Source: a virus. Taken from it: a DNA stretch of 64,000 bases. Shown piece by piece: positions 60,170-64,000 of the stretch. The DNA is taken from positions 1-64,000 of the IMG/VR virus record IMGVR_UViG_3300049218_000295. The stretch is one strand, 5' to 3'. The notes under the pieces are model-generated. The model saw nothing but the letters and a program-made list of their open reading frames with translations, did no database searches and was not told where the DNA came from. A program made the translations under genes and the position numbers. How positions within the stretch are numbered: position 1 is the stretch's first letter; each line of letters starts with the position of its first letter.

Positions 60170-60790
60170 ATGGAATGCTCCCAATGTGCAGTTGAAATGA
60201 GAGAACTACCAAACGGCGATTGGCTTTGTTCAGTTTGCAAAGCCCGGTATGGTGAAGTGCTCCCCAATGACTTGAGCCCGTTTGAAATCGAGAAACCTCG
60301 GGAGGAATTGCCACCTGTCGCAATTTTCCCCGGTTCCTTCAACCCCTGGCATGAAGGACATCAGGACGTGCTTGATAAAGCACTCGCCATCTTCCATAAA
60401 GTCATTATCCTGCAAACCCAAAACTCCAAGAAGGGTCAATCGACCCCATTGCTAGTCGCAATTGAGAAGTACCCAGGTCTCAAATGGAGGTTGGCCGCCG
60501 AGATTGAAAAGGGTCGAGTAGTAATCTATGAAATGCAGGGCTTTCTTACTGATTCTATTCGGAGAGTCGAAGAGGTGGAAAAAGTCAAAATTACTGCGGT
60601 GGTACGAGGCCTTCGCAACGGGTATGACTTGCAGACCGAAATGGTCCAGCAATATTGGTATGAAGACCTTAAAATGACGACTCCAATAGTTTACATCATC
60701 ACCGACCGCAAGCATGCCCATATTTCGAGTTCCGCTATTCGTGAAGTCGAAGGTTTGCAGGAACAGTTCAGGAAGCCCGAGACCCAATGA
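60170..60790 (+). CDS. CoaD-like nucleotidyltransferase with N-terminal zinc ribbon
   Basis: 206 residues. Residues 1-35 hold CSQC and CSVC, a zinc ribbon. From 51, FPGSFNPWHEGH (HxGH at 61-64), VRGLRNGYD (145-153) and ISSSAIRE (185-192) are the adenylyl/cytidylyltransferase blocks and match phosphopantetheine adenylyltransferase (CoaD) best. CoaD joins ATP and phosphopantetheine to make dephospho-CoA. The fused zinc ribbon is unusual, and the actual substrate could be different (for example another phosphorylated acceptor). It overlaps the helicase gene by 4 bases. Confidence 0.82.
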   Translation: MECSQCAVEMRELPNGDWLCSVCKARYGEVLPNDLSPFEIEKPREELPPVAIFPGSFNPWHEGHQDVLDKALAIFHKVIILQTQNSKKGQSTPLLVAIEKYPGLKWRLAAEIEKGRVVIYEMQGFLTDSIRRVEEVEKVKITAVVRGLRNGYDLQTEMVQQYWYEDLKMTTPIVYIITDRKHAHISSSAIREVEGLQEQFRKPETQ

Positions 60791-62448
60791 GCGACGATTT
60801 TGAAGATTTCCATGATAGCGAGGAGAAAGCAACCAGAAAGGTGCCGAAAACCTTTCCGGCACCGGACTATGCGGATTTGGCTCAGTACAACCCCTTTCCT
60901 GGAATCCGACCCGGACAGGAGCAGATTCTAAAGCAACTCGAACAGTTTTTGCAAGATCCGAAAATTAAGACTATCATTCTTGAAGCGCCAACGGGTGTCG
61001 GGAAGTCGATGTTTGCGATGGCTGCCGCTCGTGCCTCCAAGGGTGCTTACGTCACTACTGCCAACAAACTTCTGCAAGACCAATATCAGCGCGATTTTGC
61101 ATCTTTTCTTACTGACTTAAAAGGTCGGGCTAATTACGAGTGCCGTCGCTATAAGCAACCCAATGGTTTCCCCTACAATTGTGGCAATTCCCCTTGCCGC
61201 AAGACCCTGACGGAACAAAAAGAATGCTCCAAACGCAAAGAGTGTGAGTATCATGAGGCGCTGCAAGCGGCAGGCAACTCATCTCTCACGGCCTTCAATT
61301 TTGCAGCCTATCTCGCTTTTCTCGACCATGTCAAGACGCTATTCGGCAAACGCAATATGCTCATTGCTGATGAAGGCCACTCCCTCGCCAATTGGCTAAC
61401 CAATTTTGTGGAAGTGCGTTTCTCGCGCAATAGCCTTCTCAGTCTTGGTCTCGCTCCGGACCTACCTGATTTTGAGTCGGTAGATTTCTATCAGAACTTT
61501 ATTGAGCAGGTGCACGCTGAAATCAATCGGCAGCTCGGCTCGGACGACGAACGCGAAAACATGGACCCCAATTTTCTCTATGACTTGGAGACCATGAGCC
61601 ACAAAATTTTTGTCTTTAAGAAATTGCTTGAGGCACCCGATGGCTCAAACAACTTCGTACTCTATAAGGAGTACGACAAGAAGATGACCCATCTTCTAAG
61701 CTCGGTGGCTTTCAAACCGGTGGTCGTGAACAAGATTGCCAATGACTACATGTTTCGGTACGCGGACAAGACCCTCATTCTCTCTGCAACCATTCTGGAT
61801 TTCACTACTTTCTGTAGCATGATGGGCTTGGAACACGAGGAAACAGCCATTATTCGCGTAGGGTCACCTTTTCCCAAAGAAAATCGCCCCTTTTATCTCG
61901 GAATGGCGGGGCCAGCGCTCAACATGTCCAATTTGGACCAAAACATGCCGCAGCTCGTCCAAAAAATTGAGCAGATTATGGACCACTATCCAAATTACAA
62001 AGGCATCATCCACGGCAACTCCTACAAGATTTGTAACTACATTGCAGAGAACATTAAGTCCAAATATGTCCAGCGGCTCATTTATCCGCGAGCCTCTAAG
62101 GAACAGAAGGACATGCTAAAAATGCATGCCAATTCCACACAACCGACAGTCCTCCTTTCACCTTCGATGGAAGAAGGTGTAGATTTAAAGGATGATTTGG
62201 CGCGTTTCTCTATTCTCTGTAAAGTCCCTTATCCGTACTTGGGCGACCCTATCATGCGACGACGCATGGACGTTTATCCGGGCTACTATGAATGGGAGAC
62301 TGCTCTAACTATTGTCCAGGCCTATGGGCGCGGCGTTCGTCACGAGGCGGATTGGTGCCATACCTATGGACTCGATGGTGGTTTTGTGAACTTCATAGGA
62401 CGTGCTAAACACATACTACCCTCATGGTTCTTGGAGGCAGTCCAGTAA
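60787..62448 (+). CDS. DinG/XPD-like Fe-S helicase
   Basis: 553 residues. Motif I APTGVGKS near residue 73; the Cys cluster (Cys at about 121, then NCGNSPC and ECSKRKEC) lies between motif I and motif II, as in the Fe-S domain of XPD/DinG. Motif II is ADEGH. The C-terminal part includes SATILDF, SPSMEEGVDL and QAYGRGVRH (motif VI Arg). A 5'-3' helicase that may remove R-loops or act in repair or replication restart. Coupled to the CoaD-like gene. Confidence 0.88.
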   Translation: MSDDFEDFHDSEEKATRKVPKTFPAPDYADLAQYNPFPGIRPGQEQILKQLEQFLQDPKIKTIILEAPTGVGKSMFAMAAARASKGAYVTTANKLLQDQYQRDFASFLTDLKGRANYECRRYKQPNGFPYNCGNSPCRKTLTEQKECSKRKECEYHEALQAAGNSSLTAFNFAAYLAFLDHVKTLFGKRNMLIADEGHSLANWLTNFVEVRFSRNSLLSLGLAPDLPDFESVDFYQNFIEQVHAEINRQLGSDDERENMDPNFLYDLETMSHKIFVFKKLLEAPDGSNNFVLYKEYDKKMTHLLSSVAFKPVVVNKIANDYMFRYADKTLILSATILDFTTFCSMMGLEHEETAIIRVGSPFPKENRPFYLGMAGPALNMSNLDQNMPQLVQKIEQIMDHYPNYKGIIHGNSYKICNYIAENIKSKYVQRLIYPRASKEQKDMLKMHANSTQPTVLLSPSMEEGVDLKDDLARFSILCKVPYPYLGDPIMRRRMDVYPGYYEWETALTIVQAYGRGVRHEADWCHTYGLDGGFVNFIGRAKHILPSWFLEAVQ

Positions 62449-62458
62449 AAGGAAGCTT

Positions 62459-63010
62459 ATGATAGTTTATTTAGGAGCAGCAATCGACACTTCGCTGGGT
62501 TCGCCCGCAGACCAGTTCAACATGTTGAGCGAATTAGTGTTGAAGGCAAATAAGGGTTCTGTCATTTTCTTCAATCCGCTCACGGCGTTTATCAACGCTC
62601 ACGCGATTACTCGTGAACAGGACATGCAATTCCTTATTGATATCAATAACACCGCGCTGGACCGTGCCGACCTCGCAGTTTTCTCCTGGACCTCGTCGCC
62701 CTCCATGGGCGTTCCGCTGGAAATTCAGCGTTGCAAGGAACAGAAGAAACCAATGGTAATTTGGAATCGCACTCCCAAGAAACTGGGGATTTATTTGCGC
62801 AGTGGAATGGGACGTAACCAAATCATTGTAGAAAGTGAAGAGGACGTAGTAGCCGCCATTCGGGCTTGGCCTGGCCATCCAGAGAGCCTGATGGAGTTAC
62901 CACCAAAGCCAGAACCACATCTAACTCTACCTCTTCCTCCTCCAACACTTAATCAAGAACATAAGAAAACTTTTATGCGGGAGTATCCGCCAAAGATCAA
63001 TGACCAATAA
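62459..63010 (+). CDS. Nucleoside 2-deoxyribosyltransferase-like protein
   Basis: 183 residues from ATG 62459 with AAGGAAG upstream. YLGAAID at the start, then FNPLTAF, then DINNTALDRADLAVFSW..SPSMGVPLEIQ match the nucleoside deoxyribosyltransferase/2'-deoxynucleoside 5'-phosphate N-hydrolase superfamily; Asp and Glu in the last segments are where the catalytic residues lie. It could break or swap the base of deoxynucleosides. The C-terminal 40 residues are Pro-rich. In a PurZ-encoding phage it could help remove adenine deoxynucleotides, but that is speculation. Confidence 0.72.
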   Translation: MIVYLGAAIDTSLGSPADQFNMLSELVLKANKGSVIFFNPLTAFINAHAITREQDMQFLIDINNTALDRADLAVFSWTSSPSMGVPLEIQRCKEQKKPMVIWNRTPKKLGIYLRSGMGRNQIIVESEEDVVAAIRAWPGHPESLMELPPKPEPHLTLPLPPPTLNQEHKKTFMREYPPKINDQ

Positions 63011-63665
63011 TTGGACCCTTCTTGACCAGAAGGAATCGTTGTACTATTATTGGCTTGGCTGGATGGTCACAGATGGTTGTATCATGCATCGATTCCGAGA
63101 AGGCAGAAATCGAGGCATAATAGTTGCGCTGACCATGCACCGGAACGACGAACACATTTTAGACTTCTTCAGAGATCAGATTCGACCGGACGCTAAATAC
63201 GCAATTAATGGCAATTGCAGCATGCTCAGTCTGGCATTGCCTAGGCGCTACGCGAATGAATTAGCAAAATTTGGGTTAGTACAGCGTAAGACAATAAATC
63301 TGAAAGTCACCAACACTCTCAAATCTATGCCAAAAGAAGCATTCCTTCAGTATTTAGTGGGGATTATTGAAGGCGATGGCTGTGTTGATATAAGGATGCT
63401 GAAGAGCAAGGGCTATGAATATAGTGTGCCGCGCATAAGGGTGACAAACAACAGCAAGCCTTTTCTTGAATGGATTGCTAGGAAATGTGAGTATTATTGC
63501 GGTGTGAAACGAAGAAAGCCTTATAAAAGACAGGGTTGCGAGTGCTGGGAATTGGGCATCGCCGGTAAAGACGCAATAGAGCTGCATAAGCAGCTCAGTT
63601 CTTGCCAATACCGTTTGCTGGAGAGAAAATGGAAGTTAATAGAACCTTTAGACCAACATCAATAG
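63000..63665 (+). CDS. LAGLIDADG homing endonuclease
   Basis: 221 residues with two LAGLIDADG-type helices: YWLGWMVTDG (about 17-26) and YLVGIIEGDG (about 120-129). A monomeric enzyme with two pseudo-symmetric halves. It overlaps the gene before it by 11 bases and the clamp-loader gene after it by 37 bases, so it has inserted between replication genes. Confidence 0.9.
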   Translation: MTNNWTLLDQKESLYYYWLGWMVTDGCIMHRFREGRNRGIIVALTMHRNDEHILDFFRDQIRPDAKYAINGNCSMLSLALPRRYANELAKFGLVQRKTINLKVTNTLKSMPKEAFLQYLVGIIEGDGCVDIRMLKSKGYEYSVPRIRVTNNSKPFLEWIARKCEYYCGVKRRKPYKRQGCECWELGIAGKDAIELHKQLSSCQYRLLERKWKLIEPLDQHQ

Positions 63666-64000
63666 GACATTTATTTGGGCAGGAGCATGTTTTAAACATG
63701 CTGGTCTCATGGGTCGAGCGCCCAGAAACTATTCCATCAACCATCATGTTCTCTGGCCCCTATGGGACAGGAAAGACATCAATTGCCAGAATTCTATCCG
63801 GTATTCTGACAAACGGATCAACTTGTGATATCGACGAAATCAATGCTGCTGCGTCTCGTGGCATCGATGATGTGCGCGAAATTGCGGACTCGGTCCGCAT
63901 TCGGCCTTTTGGCCCGGCTAAAGTATACATTCTGGACGAGTTTCACCAATTGACAGATGCTGCTCAGAAGGCTCTCCTTAAAGTGGTCGAAGAGCCACCT
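63629..64000 (+). CDS. dnaX: DnaX-like clamp loader subunit (partial)
   Basis: Starts at ATG 63629 inside the 3' end of the homing endonuclease gene, with GAGAGAAA just before it, and runs off the window after 124 residues. RPTSIGHLFGQEHV, Walker A GPYGTGKTS, INAAASRGIDDVREI, Walker B VYILDEFHQL and ALLKVVEEPP match the N-terminal AAA+ domain of DnaX (gamma/tau). It would load the DnaN-type clamp. The DnaX zinc Cys between Walker A and the INAAS block appear to be missing. Confidence 0.9.
   Translation, partial: MEVNRTFRPTSIGHLFGQEHVLNMLVSWVERPETIPSTIMFSGPYGTGKTSIARILSGILTNGSTCDIDEINAAASRGIDDVREIADSVRIRPFGPAKVYILDEFHQLTDAAQKALLKVVEEPP

Overview
The window is a stretch of a large tailed-phage genome (Caudoviricetes). 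It encodes a large terminase, a portal protein, a ClpP-type protease, a lysozyme-like enzyme and collagen-like tail proteins, with almost no non-coding DNA. Most neighbouring genes abut or overlap, many by the 4-base ATGA arrangement. The host is not identifiable from the sequence. Near-consensus sigma-70 promoters, AGGAG-type ribosome sites and a PhaR-type domain usually found in proteobacteria fit a Gram-negative, probably proteobacterial, host. The replication toolkit is mixed. Sliding clamp (DnaN type), clamp loader (DnaX type), DnaB helicase, DnaG-like primase and NAD+ ligase look bacterial. UvsX, UvsW, gp46/gp47 (SbcC/SbcD) and a gp32-like SSB look T4-like. No DNA polymerase is visible.

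Layout. 1-12 kb (mostly minus): clamp, dNMP kinase, polynucleotide-kinase-like protein, adenylosuccinate lyase, a tRNA-like remnant, adenine phosphoribosyltransferase, DnaB helicase, HAD protein, UvsW helicase, portal. 12-23 kb: terminase, small zinc proteins, papain-like protease, HNH protein, a plus-strand island of small genes, LigA, ClpP-like protease, Myb-like/phosphoesterase fusion. 23-39.7 kb (minus): unknown structural or accessory genes, a sugar-nucleotide dehydratase, a PhaR-domain protein, SbcD, UvsX, SSB, a phage sigma factor, lysozyme, SbcC, primase, HNH. 39.9-46.2 kb (plus): Cas4/RecB-like nuclease and two large collagen-like or glycine-rich tail proteins. 46.2-59 kb (minus): multidomain glycosyltransferases, HNH, DEDD exonuclease, PurZ-like synthetase, small heat-shock protein, NrdA/NrdB, an ADP-ribosyltransferase-like protein, a short collagen-like tail protein. 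59.4-64 kb (plus): DUF3850-like protein, CoaD-like nucleotidyltransferase, DinG/XPD-like helicase, deoxyribosyltransferase-like protein, LAGLIDADG endonuclease, and a DnaX clamp loader that runs off the window.

The most interesting system is a purine branch. The protein at 52398-53528 matches phage PurZ (2-aminoadenylosuccinate synthetase) rather than ordinary PurA, including the Asp-to-Ser change in the P-loop. The phage also carries its own PurB-type lyase, a dNMP kinase, ribonucleotide reductase, an adenine phosphoribosyltransferase and a deoxyribosyltransferase/N-hydrolase-like protein. This predicts that diaminopurine (Z) replaces some or all adenine in the virion DNA. No recognisable DatZ or MazZ is in the window, so that part must lie elsewhere or be done by other enzymes.

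Near-consensus sigma-70 promoters at 2311, 16130 and 20771(-), a weaker one at 14500, several strong hairpins next to stop codons, a GTTAC/GTAAC cluster before the SSB gene and a switch-like hairpin before nrdB are the visible regulatory signals. Start codons were moved from the longest reading frame where ribosome sites or neighbouring genes argued for it.
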